9,221 bases of DNA from JASFEQ01 sp050122535 (GTDB lineage Bacteria; Desulfobacterota; DSM-4660; Desulfatiglandales; HGW-15). The notes beneath the pieces were generated by a model. It did not search any database. It was not told where the DNA came from and worked only from the letters and a program-made list of their open reading frames with translations. The stretch lies in NCBI GenBank assembly GCA_050122535.1, contig JASFIT010000172.1, positions 1-9,221 of the forward strand, given 5' to 3'. Of the stretch, positions 1-5,701 are shown piece by piece. A program made the translations under genes and the position numbers. Within the stretch, counting starts at the first letter, position 1; every line of letters starts with the position of its first letter.

Positions 1-102
1 CTCAGCGTCCCGGATAATCTCAGGATTGCAGCCATAGATATCGAGACTGGTCAGTAGTCCCCAGGGGATGGCATCTTCTTTTGGCGCAACCCTTGATGTC
101 AT
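1..102 (-). CDS. speD: S-adenosylmethionine decarboxylase-like protein, N-terminal fragment
   Basis: Only the first 34 codons are present; the gene continues past the left edge. The reading frame, obtained by translating the minus strand by hand, contains IPWGLLTSLDIYGCNPEIIR. This resembles the opening of SpeD-type S-adenosylmethionine decarboxylases (a WGLLxSxDLYGCxPExIRD pattern). Those enzymes supply decarboxylated SAM for spermidine synthesis and carry a self-generated pyruvoyl group; the cleavage site lies outside the window. I chose the ATG at 102-100 because a GGAAGG/GGGATGG purine tract sits 5-10 bases upstream. An in-frame ATG at 111-109 lies directly against that tract and is too close to use it. 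A consensus-like promoter lies upstream. The family call rests on recalled motif similarity over a short stretch, so confidence is moderate. Confidence 0.6.
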   Translation of the reverse strand, partial: MTSRVAPKEDAIPWGLLTSLDIYGCNPEIIRDAE

Positions 103-163
103 TTTTTCCATCCCTTCCCCCGCTGTTCACCTTTCGGATTTTCGTCTCAATTAAAAACGGATT

Positions 164-191
164 ATCATAATCTTTTTTCATATTTTGTCAA
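164..191 (-). promoter_or_regulatory. sigma-70-type promoter for the speD-like gene
   Basis: On the minus strand, a perfect -35 TTGACA (191-186) is followed by a 16-base spacer and a -10 TATGAT (169-164; five of six consensus positions). It points toward the speD-like start about 60 bases downstream. GATAAT-type motifs overlap the -10 and lie just upstream of the -35. Confidence 0.7.
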
Positions 192-208
192 TAAAAAACT
201 TGGACTAA

Positions 209-222
209 TGATAATGATATCA
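209..222. promoter_or_regulatory. possible operator, Fur-like GATAAT motif
   Basis: TGATAATGATATCA contains the perfect palindrome TGATATCA. It resembles a Fur-family 7-1-7 box (TGATAAT-N-ATTATCA) lacking one base in its right half. It sits about 18 bases upstream of the -35 of the speD-like promoter. A second GATTATGATAAT tract overlaps the -10 at 161-172. AT-rich sequence gives such matches by chance, so this is only a candidate. Confidence 0.25.
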
Positions 223-230
223 GGTAATTC

Positions 231-282
231 GGCCCCATCCTCTCCACGAGACCCCCTGGAGCGGAGCTACTGCCATGGGGCT
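231..282. other. compound inverted repeat in the yfcE-speD gap
   Basis: An outer stem pairs GGCCCCAT (231-238) with ATGGGGCT (275-282), with one G-T wobble at the base. An inner stem pairs CTCCA (242-246) with TGGAG (257-261) around a 10-base loop. It lies downstream of the last gene of the minus-strand cluster (stop at 343). No T-run follows on either strand, so it is not a standard intrinsic terminator, though it could end or stabilise that transcript. The rest of the 103-342 gap shows only the speD-like promoter region and a small GAAAT/ATTTC hairpin at 291-305. Confidence 0.35.
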
Positions 283-342
283 GGGGTTCGGAAATTTCGC
301 ATTTCACTGAAAACTGCAACAAGGAGAAATTGAGGAGAGCTG

Positions 343-822
343 TCAAATCCTGATGATTTGGCCACGGATTTCTCTGTCAATTGTCAGGAGACCTACACTT
401 CTTCGCCACAGAGATGTAATCCCGTCCGAAAAGGAACCGGGATTGAAATAGAGGATACCGTTTGCGCGGTGATTTGCAGCCCGGTGGCTGTGTCCAAACA
501 CAATACAGTCCACCCCTTTGAAAAAAGGGGTCACTTTTTTTTCGAGCCTCGCGGGAAATCCCCATCCGTGTGTCAAACCTATTTTGAAATGGTTCGCTGA
601 AATAACCTCTTTCATGGCGAGTTTCTTTTTCACTTCAGGGGAATCATTGTTGCCGGCAACAGCAATGACTTCCTTCCCTTTAAAGGCCTCAAGCACCTGC
701 AAGGAGGTGAGATCACCGGCGTGAAGAATCAAATCCACGTCATGGAAAAACTCTCCAGCGATCTTCTGGAGCAATCGGCTGGGTCCTTTAAGATGTGTGT
801 CTGATATAACGCCTATCTTCAT
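343..822 (-). CDS. YfcE/MJ0936-family metallophosphoesterase
   Basis: A 159-residue calcineurin-like phosphoesterase of the small YfcE/MJ0936 class, a normal length for this family. Metal and catalytic motifs occur in the expected order: D8-x-H10 near the N-terminus, GD at 36-37, GNND at 57-60, H85 in THGWG, and GHSH at 110-113. Members are cytoplasmic two-metal (often Mn2+) phosphodiesterases active on model substrates; the physiological substrate is generally unknown and cannot be inferred here. The ATG lies only two bases past the TGA of the upstream flavoprotein gene (825-827), with no strong Shine-Dalgarno, so translation is probably coupled. It is the last gene of the minus-strand cluster. 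The fold is clear; the biological role is not. Confidence 0.9.
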   Translation of the reverse strand: MKIGVISDTHLKGPSRLLQKIAGEFFHDVDLILHAGDLTSLQVLEAFKGKEVIAVAGNNDSPEVKKKLAMKEVISANHFKIGLTHGWGFPARLEKKVTPFFKGVDCIVFGHSHRAANHRANGILYFNPGSFSDGITSLWRRSVGLLTIDREIRGQIIRI

Positions 823-824
823 AT

Positions 825-2828
825 TCAGATCTTTAGTCCCGTGAGAAATCCTTCTTTTATGGCCTCTAGGGCGTTGCGGGGTGTTTTGGCATCCCCAATG
901 GTGAAGATTTGCGGGACCAGTTCCCCTATCTCGTCAACGAGCGAGTTCTCTGGTTCCGCTCCCACCGCGACAACCACAGAATCAGCAGGCAATAGATCAC
1001 GGTTCTGCCCCTTTTCAATCTCCACTCCCTCGGCCTTTAATCCCACTGCTTTGGTGCCCGTCAAAATGGTTACCCCGAGGCGCCGGAGTTCCATCATGAC
1101 CGTCCACCGCGTTGAACTGCCTATGTCCTGTCCCGGTCTTTTCATCATTTCCACGACAGTAACATGCTTGTTCCCACGGTTAATCAGTCTCTCTAAGGTC
1201 TCCCAACTCTCCGCCCTGTTCGCCGCAAGAAAGTGGAGCACCTCGGGAGGAAGGGTCCCTTGATCTGCAATGTAAAGGGCGGTTTCAAGTCCCACGGCAT
1301 TCCCTCCCACGATCACCACCCTCTCATCCACATGGGCCTTTCCGGACAAAACATCCCATGCCGTTACGACCCTTTGGGATTCAATGCCGGGGATTTTGGG
1401 GAAAAGGGGACTAGCACCTGTAGCCAAGATGGCCACGTCCGGTTCCATTTCCTTTACCAATCCCTTGTCAACCTCTTTTCCAAGAAGGATGTCTACGCTA
1501 AGAGCCCTCAAATTACTGGCCAAATCTGCGGCTGCTGTGACCATTTCCCTTCTGCCCGGTATATTGCGGTTTAAGAGCAGCTGTCCACCCAACTCATTGG
1601 CCCTCTCGGCAAGGGTCACTTGATGCCCCCTTTCCGCGGCGGTGCAGGCGGCCTTCATCCCCGCAGGCCCTCCTCCTATCACCAGGACCTTTTTCCTTTG
1701 AGTGGTAGGGATGATTTCTGTCTCCGCCTCTTTGCCCGCCCGTGGATTGACCAGGCAGGTGACGGGCCTGTTCATGAACACGGCGTCAAAGCAGCCTTGG
1801 TTGCAGCCCACACAGTGGTAAATCTGATCACTTTTCCCTTCTCTGGCCTTGGTGAGAAAATCCGGATCTGCCATGAGTCCTCTCGCAATGGTCACCAGAT
1901 CGGCTTGGCCGTTTCGTATGATCTCTTCGGCAAGATAGGGATCATTTATTCTGTTACTCGAGAGCACAGGGACGGAAACAGCCGATTTGATGCCCTGTGC
2001 TAGATAAACAAAACCCTTGCGGGGCACAAACATGGTCAACTGTGGAACGCGCGTTTCATGCCAACCGCCAGTTACATTAAAGAGGTCAACCCCAACCTTT
2101 TCCAGTTCAGAGGCAAAGGCCTTCGCCTCTTCATTGGTGTTTCCTCCCTTCATGAATTCATTGCCCGCCAACCGCATGATGATGGGATAGTCAGACCCCA
2201 CAGCCTCCCTGACTCTTTCAGTCACCTCCAGACCGAATCTCATTCTGTTCTCAAAAGACCCCCCATATCTATCCTCACGTTTGTTCGTCAGGGGTGATAG
2301 GAACTGGCTGATCAGATACCCGGCGCTTCCCAGGATCTCCACCGCATCGAATCCTGAATCCTTGGCGCGCAGGGCTGCCTCTGCAAACTTGCCCTGCAGG
2401 GCTGGGATCTCATCCAGTTCAAGGGCCCTGGGACTCTCTCCCGTTAGTTTGGATCTTATTGCAGACGCAGAGATCGGTTTCCTTCCATCAATCATGGAGG
2501 AGTGGGCATAGCGTCCAGCTTGATAGAGCTGGGCAGCAATCTGTGATCCCTCAGCTTTGACTGCATCGACGAGCGTCCTAAGACCTGGGATAAAACGGTC
2601 GTCATCTATTCGCAACATGCTTCCCGCTCCCCCGTACGCATCTATGCGACAACCTCCCACAATGATAAGACCTACGCCACCTCGGGCCCGAACGGTGTAA
2701 AAGTCTGTGAGACGATCTGTCACACGGCCTTCAGGTGTATAAAAGAGATGCATCGCTGTGAGGACGACCCGGTTTTTCAGTTCCACGTTGTTAATCTTTA
2801 TGGGTGAAAACAGATGGGGAAACGCCAT
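825..2828 (-). CDS. NADH:flavin oxidoreductase, 2,4-dienoyl-CoA reductase-like
   Basis: A 667-residue three-part redox enzyme with the size and layout of FadH/trimethylamine dehydrogenase relatives. Residues about 1-335 form an old-yellow-enzyme TIM barrel that binds FMN. Cysteines 339, 342, 346 and 358 (CX2CX3CX11C) should hold a 4Fe-4S cluster. Residues about 380-667 form an FAD/NAD(P)H-binding half with GGGPAG (385-390), GGNAVG (508-513) and a closing IGDAKTPRNA segment. Y171 (GSAGYLISQFLSP) and H257 (GWHETRVP) match the Tyr and His recalled as active-site residues of E. coli FadH, so reduction of an enoyl- or dienoyl-CoA thioester with NAD(P)H is likely. Other substrates of this large family (for example BaiCD-type steroid enones) cannot be excluded. 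The ATG has an AGGAG six bases upstream, duplicated 16 bases further up. Confidence 0.9.
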   Translation of the reverse strand: MAFPHLFSPIKINNVELKNRVVLTAMHLFYTPEGRVTDRLTDFYTVRARGGVGLIIVGGCRIDAYGGAGSMLRIDDDRFIPGLRTLVDAVKAEGSQIAAQLYQAGRYAHSSMIDGRKPISASAIRSKLTGESPRALELDEIPALQGKFAEAALRAKDSGFDAVEILGSAGYLISQFLSPLTNKREDRYGGSFENRMRFGLEVTERVREAVGSDYPIIMRLAGNEFMKGGNTNEEAKAFASELEKVGVDLFNVTGGWHETRVPQLTMFVPRKGFVYLAQGIKSAVSVPVLSSNRINDPYLAEEIIRNGQADLVTIARGLMADPDFLTKAREGKSDQIYHCVGCNQGCFDAVFMNRPVTCLVNPRAGKEAETEIIPTTQRKKVLVIGGGPAGMKAACTAAERGHQVTLAERANELGGQLLLNRNIPGRREMVTAAADLASNLRALSVDILLGKEVDKGLVKEMEPDVAILATGASPLFPKIPGIESQRVVTAWDVLSGKAHVDERVVIVGGNAVGLETALYIADQGTLPPEVLHFLAANRAESWETLERLINRGNKHVTVVEMMKRPGQDIGSSTRWTVMMELRRLGVTILTGTKAVGLKAEGVEIEKGQNRDLLPADSVVVAVGAEPENSLVDEIGELVPQIFTIGDAKTPRNALEAIKEGFLTGLKI

Positions 2829-2832
2829 TACA

Positions 2833-2860
2833 TTCTCCTCTGAGGGCCTTCTCCTCTGAG
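2833..2860 (-). repeat. tandem duplication of the Shine-Dalgarno segment
   Basis: The 12-base string TTCTCCTCTGAG (plus strand) occurs at 2833-2844 and again at 2849-2860, a 16-base period. Read on the minus strand it is CTCAGAGGAGAA, so the flavoprotein mRNA carries two strong ribosome-binding sequences. The proximal copy is correctly spaced for the ATG at 2828. Confidence 0.8.
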
Positions 2861-2908
2861 TTGCGAAAACTCAAAGGTCCAATCGAGACTGTCGAAAAAC
2901 CAACCTCA

Positions 2909-2938
2909 TCTATATCATGGATGATTGCATACTGCCTA
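2909..2938 (-). promoter_or_regulatory. weak candidate internal promoter with palindrome in its spacer
   Basis: On the minus strand, TAGGCA (2938-2933) and TATAGA (2914-2909), 18 bases apart, each match four of six sigma-70 consensus positions. The spacer contains the palindrome ATCAT-GG-ATGAT (2914-2925). It lies in the 134-base gap between the dehydrogenase and flavoprotein genes, a gap longer than expected inside a tightly packed operon. Treat as a weak prediction. Confidence 0.22.
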
Positions 2939-2962
2939 ATCAAAATTACTCGGCCCTTACCC

Positions 2963-3820
2963 TTATGGGTTAATGGTGTTAAAGAGAGCGGAATAGTCCA
3001 TGTCATTCAGCCCAGCATCCAATGTCATTTTCACCAGGCGACCAACCCCTTCAAGAGCAGCAGGCTGGAGATTCAGTGCCTTCGCTTCACGCAGAAACAA
3101 ATCAATATCTTTGGCCAAGTGTCTCGTGGGAAAGTTGGGATCCGAATAGTTCCTTTCCAGCATGCGCTGGAGTTTTTTGTCAAAGGTGGGCGCGTAAAGT
3201 GCGCTTTCACGCAGGATTTTCATGAAGAGATCAACCTTGATCCCCTTGCGCTGGACAAAAGCGAGACTTAGGGAAAAGGAGTCCGTAAGAGAGGCTATGA
3301 GCTGGTTCAACGCAAGTTTGAGGGCTGAGGCCTGGCCAACTGGGCCTACCCATAGTGGCTCAGAGGAAAAAATTTTCAAGACGGTTGACCAGCGTTCGTA
3401 TTGCGCGGCCGAGGATCCCGCCATAACGATTAACCTGCCCGATTGTGCCTCCGGGATGCTGCCCAAGACCGGCGCCTCAAGGTATTCCCCTCCAGATCTA
3501 ATAACCTGTTCATTTAAATCCATGCTCTCCGAAGGAGATATGGTCCCCATTTGAATGACCGTGCGGCCAGACAATTCGGTTCGCGATCTGTCACTGAGGA
3601 GCACATCCTGGATGGCCTGGGCATCTGCAAGCATCAGAATGACGCAATCAGAAGATTGGACGGCCTCCTTTGCACTGCTGGCAATTCTTGCCCCCAAAAG
3701 TTTCAGGGATTGTGTCTTTTCAAGGGTGCGATTAAAGACAACCAGTGTATGGCTGGCCTGGAGGATTCTCTCAGCCATCGGTCGACCCATGAGCCCGGTG
3801 CCTAGCAATGCGATGTCCAT
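2963..3820 (-). CDS. beta-hydroxyacid dehydrogenase (3-hydroxyisobutyrate dehydrogenase family)
   Basis: A 285-residue NAD(P)-dependent dehydrogenase, typical length for the 3-hydroxyisobutyrate / tartronate semialdehyde / glyoxylate-succinic semialdehyde reductase family. The N-terminal Rossmann fold shows GTGLMG (7-12), and NRT (30-32) ends the second strand, which often goes with NADP+ preference. The signature segment EAPVLGSIPEAQSG spans 115-128. The catalytic lysine is expected at K168 in GQASALKLALNQ, and FPTRHLAKDIDL (230-241) supplies the conserved KD. The loop serine common in DAPVSGG-type members is Leu119 here, so the exact substrate is uncertain. The ATG at 3820 has AAGGA ten bases upstream. 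It is the promoter-proximal gene of the minus-strand cluster, ahead of the flavoprotein. Confidence 0.88.
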   Translation of the reverse strand: MDIALLGTGLMGRPMAERILQASHTLVVFNRTLEKTQSLKLLGARIASSAKEAVQSSDCVILMLADAQAIQDVLLSDRSRTELSGRTVIQMGTISPSESMDLNEQVIRSGGEYLEAPVLGSIPEAQSGRLIVMAGSSAAQYERWSTVLKIFSSEPLWVGPVGQASALKLALNQLIASLTDSFSLSLAFVQRKGIKVDLFMKILRESALYAPTFDKKLQRMLERNYSDPNFPTRHLAKDIDLFLREAKALNLQPAALEGVGRLVKMTLDAGLNDMDYSALFNTINP

Positions 3821-3875
3821 TCGGCAAGTTTCCTTTCCATGTCTAAGGATTTTGTGGTGACCAGCATTTTGCTAT

Positions 3876-3905
3876 CATCAAAGCCGCCTTTCAGCATCTT
3901 TGATG
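3876..3905 (-). promoter_or_regulatory. inverted repeat at the 5' end of the dehydrogenase transcript
   Basis: CATCAAAG (3876-3883) and CTTTGATG (3898-3905) form a perfect 8-base inverted repeat around a 14-base loop. The outermost base falls about seven bases past the predicted -10, at the expected transcription start. It could therefore be a 5'-terminal mRNA stem-loop or a repressor operator just downstream of the promoter. Confidence 0.45.
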
Positions 3906-3912
3906 GTGAGGA

Positions 3913-3941
3913 ATAATATAGAAAAAAGGACTGCGAAGCAA
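3913..3941 (-). promoter_or_regulatory. candidate sigma-70 promoter of the minus-strand cluster
   Basis: On the minus strand, TTGCTT (3941-3936) is followed by a 17-base spacer and TATTAT (3918-3913; five of six consensus positions). It faces the dehydrogenase start about 93 bases downstream. The -35 is weak (TTG plus mismatches), which would suit a regulated promoter. Confidence 0.45.
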
Positions 3942-4139
3942 ATAACAGGAGGGTAGGGACATTCCCATGTGGCGATGGCCTATGATGGCTAAAATATTAG
4001 ACAAACGGGAAAAAAAGATTTATTAAAGACATTTAGGTCAGATTTTGAGAAAATTGGCTGCACGATGTTATGTGGTTGATCTGAAAACAGATTACCATGC
4101 CGGGCGCAATCCCAAAGGATGTGAGATCCATTCCATATC
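3942..4139. other. intergenic segment without genes
   Basis: This AT-rich stretch of the gap between the two divergent units shows no convincing open reading frame on either strand. The only structures I see are small: ATCTG-AAAA-CAGAT at 4079-4092 (5-base stem, 4-base loop) and several A-runs around 3995-4025. No terminator or RNA gene is evident. Confidence 0.5.
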
Positions 4140-4343
4140 CTAGCTAGTTTCCATCCAGAAATGTCCCTTTTCTCTCCGAGCCGGAGGCCGCAATCTCTGT
4201 GTCGAGCTTCGGAATTACCTGTGCGGCGTACCCCTCGTATGCCTCCGCGTAATTCCTTGATTTTCTTGACCTTGCGAAAGATTGCTCATTTTTGATCCTG
4301 AAACTCGCGCGTGCCTATTAAGCGTTGCTAGATAGACACTAGC
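4140..4343. repeat. hairpin-rich intergenic block, possible dispersed repeat or structured RNA
   Basis: The strongest structure is at 4211-4256: GGAATTAC (4211-4218) pairs perfectly with GTAATTCC (4249-4256), and inside it GGCGTAC (4225-4231) pairs with GTATGCC (4237-4243, one G-T wobble) around a 5-base loop. A second hairpin is CTCCG-AGC-CGGAG at 4174-4186. CGGAGGC (4182-4188) is also complementary to GCCTCCG (4241-4247), allowing an alternative long-range pairing. CTAGCTAG (4140-4147) lies at the left end and a GCTAG/CTAGC inverted repeat (4327-4343) at the right. A 24-codon minus-strand frame (4289-4215) ends inside the palindrome and looks incidental. It resembles dispersed noncoding intergenic repeats I recall from deltaproteobacterial genomes; that is recollection, not a search result. 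Confidence 0.45.
4327..4343. promoter_or_regulatory. inverted repeat upstream of the response regulator promoter
   Basis: GCTAG (4327-4331) and CTAGC (4339-4343) flank a 7-base spacer, and the symmetry extends two bases further if a G-T wobble is allowed. It ends 11 bases before the -35, a usual position for an activator or repressor site. Confidence 0.3.
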
Positions 4344-4354
4344 GAAAAATAGAG

Positions 4355-4381
4355 TTGACATTTAATGCGACGTTGTAGAAT
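4355..4381 (+). promoter_or_regulatory. sigma-70-type promoter for the regulator-stress protein-Mrp unit
   Basis: A perfect TTGACA (4355-4360) is followed by TAGAAT (4376-4381; five of six positions) after a 15-base spacer, two short of optimal. It lies about 58 bases before the response regulator ATG and is preceded by an A-rich tract (4345-4350). No other convincing promoter is seen between here and the Mrp genes. Confidence 0.55.
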
Positions 4382-4438
4382 ACATCACTAACTCACGCTG
4401 AGTTTCCAGTTTGGAAGAGGCAGGTGGAGGATGGTTTC

Positions 4439-4831
4439 ATGGAAAAGAGGATCCTCATCGTTGAAGATGAAGATGACATCATAGAATTTGTTTCTGCCGC
4501 ATTAGAGGAGAATGGCTATGTCCCCGTCGTGGCCAGAAACGGTGAAGAGGGCATGGAAAGCATTAGGCAAAGCAGACCAGATCTGATCATCATGGATATC
4601 TTGATGCCCCAAAAGAGCGGGATCAAGATGTATCGTGAACTGAAGTCCTCAGACTCTTTGAAGGATATCCCGGTGATTGTCTATTCTGGGGTTGCCAAAA
4701 GGACCTTCCTGCGCGCGCAAGCGGCTCGCTCAGAAATGGGAGGCCAAAGTGTGCCTGAGCCGGATGCATACGTCGAGAAGCCGGCAAAACCGGAAGATCT
4801 TGTAAGGGTCGTGAAAAAAATACTCCTTTGA
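4439..4831 (+). CDS. stand-alone receiver-domain response regulator
   Basis: A 130-residue CheY-like receiver with no output domain. Acidic pocket residues E9-D10 (ILIVEDEDD), phospho-acceptor D53 (LIIMDILMP), the switch Ser83 (VIVYSG) and Lys114 (VEKPAKP) are all present, so phosphorylation by a histidine kinase is expected. The kinase is not in the window. Ser83 to Lys114 spans 31 residues, against about 22 in CheY, because of extra sequence before the last strand. I chose the ATG at 4439 because GGAGG (4426-4430) lies eight bases upstream. A GTG at 4424 in the same frame would add five residues but has poorer spacing. It is the first gene of the plus-strand unit, 25 bases before the stress protein gene. 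With no DNA-binding domain, it would act through protein partners. Confidence 0.9.
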   Translation: MEKRILIVEDEDDIIEFVSAALEENGYVPVVARNGEEGMESIRQSRPDLIIMDILMPQKSGIKMYRELKSSDSLKDIPVIVYSGVAKRTFLRAQAARSEMGGQSVPEPDAYVEKPAKPEDLVRVVKKILL

Positions 4832-4856
4832 ACCGATTTAAAAAATTTTGTGAATC

Positions 4857-5648
4857 ATGGAGATAACAAAAATACTTTATGTCACGGACAAGGAGAAAAC
4901 CAGCTTCAGTGACGTGGAGCGTCTGATGGCCCTTCGCAGATTGGGTCTTGAGGAAATCACACTCTTGAATCCAAAAGGAGACATAGATTGGGGAAAAAGA
5001 GTGGGTGATTACGGGGTAAAGTCCAAGACTTTGGCCGCGCAAGGCCCAATTCTGCCCAGAATATTAAGTACGGTAGAGCAGGTGGCCGCCTCCATGATAG
5101 CAGTGAACCTGAACAAAGAGACAAAGAAGGTGTTCAGCGGTTCTCTAATCAAGCAATTGCTCAGATCCACTCCTGTACCCATCCTCCTACTCAACGAAGA
5201 TGCTCAGCCCAAAACGTCCGAGAAGAATGGCATATTTGACCATGTCATATTTGCCACAGACTGGTCGCCTCTCTCAGACGTGATTATCAGGTATCTTCTC
5301 GGTTTCAAAGAGATCATAGAAATGGTAGAGATCGTCAACGTGATCAGTAAGAGGTTGTCTATCAGAGATATGCGAGCCCTAAATAAGAGGCTCGTGAAAA
5401 CCCGTAAAATCTTCCTGGATGAGGGGATCGATGCGGAGGCACACGTCTATGCGGGGAAAACGGCTGAAGAAATCATGTTAGCGGCTCTGGAGTATGGTGC
5501 CACAGCCATCGTGATGGGGACTTCACGTAAATCCCCTCTTAGAGCATTTTCTTCCGGGAGTTGCTCATACCGGGTAGCAGGAGATACGCTCCTGCCCGCC
5601 CTATTTATCCCTTCGGTTGGACGCTTGGGCATTACGGAGGGAGGATAA
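4857..5648 (+). CDS. tandem universal stress protein (UspA family)
   Basis: A 263-residue protein with two Usp domains: about 1-115, ending in FSGSLIKQLLRSTPVPILLL, and about 126-252, opening with HVIFATDWSP and ending with a VMGTSR / SGSCSYRV / ALFIP pattern. Usp proteins are cytoplasmic and often bind ATP through GxxG-x9-GS. Here the second domain has G221, R224 and G234-S235, so the motif is degenerate. The first domain is more divergent and lacks a clear motif. No Shine-Dalgarno is visible in the 25 AT-rich bases before the ATG, suggesting low or coupled translation after the response regulator. Its position between a receiver and the Mrp genes suggests a sensing or modulating role, which is inference. 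Confidence 0.85.
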   Translation: MEITKILYVTDKEKTSFSDVERLMALRRLGLEEITLLNPKGDIDWGKRVGDYGVKSKTLAAQGPILPRILSTVEQVAASMIAVNLNKETKKVFSGSLIKQLLRSTPVPILLLNEDAQPKTSEKNGIFDHVIFATDWSPLSDVIIRYLLGFKEIIEMVEIVNVISKRLSIRDMRALNKRLVKTRKIFLDEGIDAEAHVYAGKTAEEIMLAALEYGATAIVMGTSRKSPLRAFSSGSCSYRVAGDTLLPALFIPSVGRLGITEGG

Positions 5649-5701
5649 AACAACAAAAATAGTGCGGTTTGACATTCTACGCCTAGAAGTGGAGGACGCG
5701 A

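Noticed and set aside
231..282. Intrinsic terminator for the minus-strand cluster
   Set aside because: The stems are present but no run of T follows on the minus strand.
2791..3006. 71-codon minus-strand frame across the gap between the dehydrogenase and flavoprotein genes
   Set aside because: It overlaps the ends of both well-supported genes in another frame, lacks a ribosome-binding site and shows no family features.
4215..4289. 24-codon minus-strand reading frame in the intergenic block
   Set aside because: Its stop lies within the palindrome and no ribosome-binding site is seen; it is best explained as chance coding within a noncoding element.
4424..4438. GTG start for the response regulator
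   Set aside because: The ATG at 4439 has GGAGG at ideal spacing and begins where receiver domains normally begin.
5669..5674. TTGACA in front of mrpE as a -35 element
   Set aside because: No -10-like hexamer lies 15-19 bases downstream; that spacing falls in the GGAGG ribosome-binding site.
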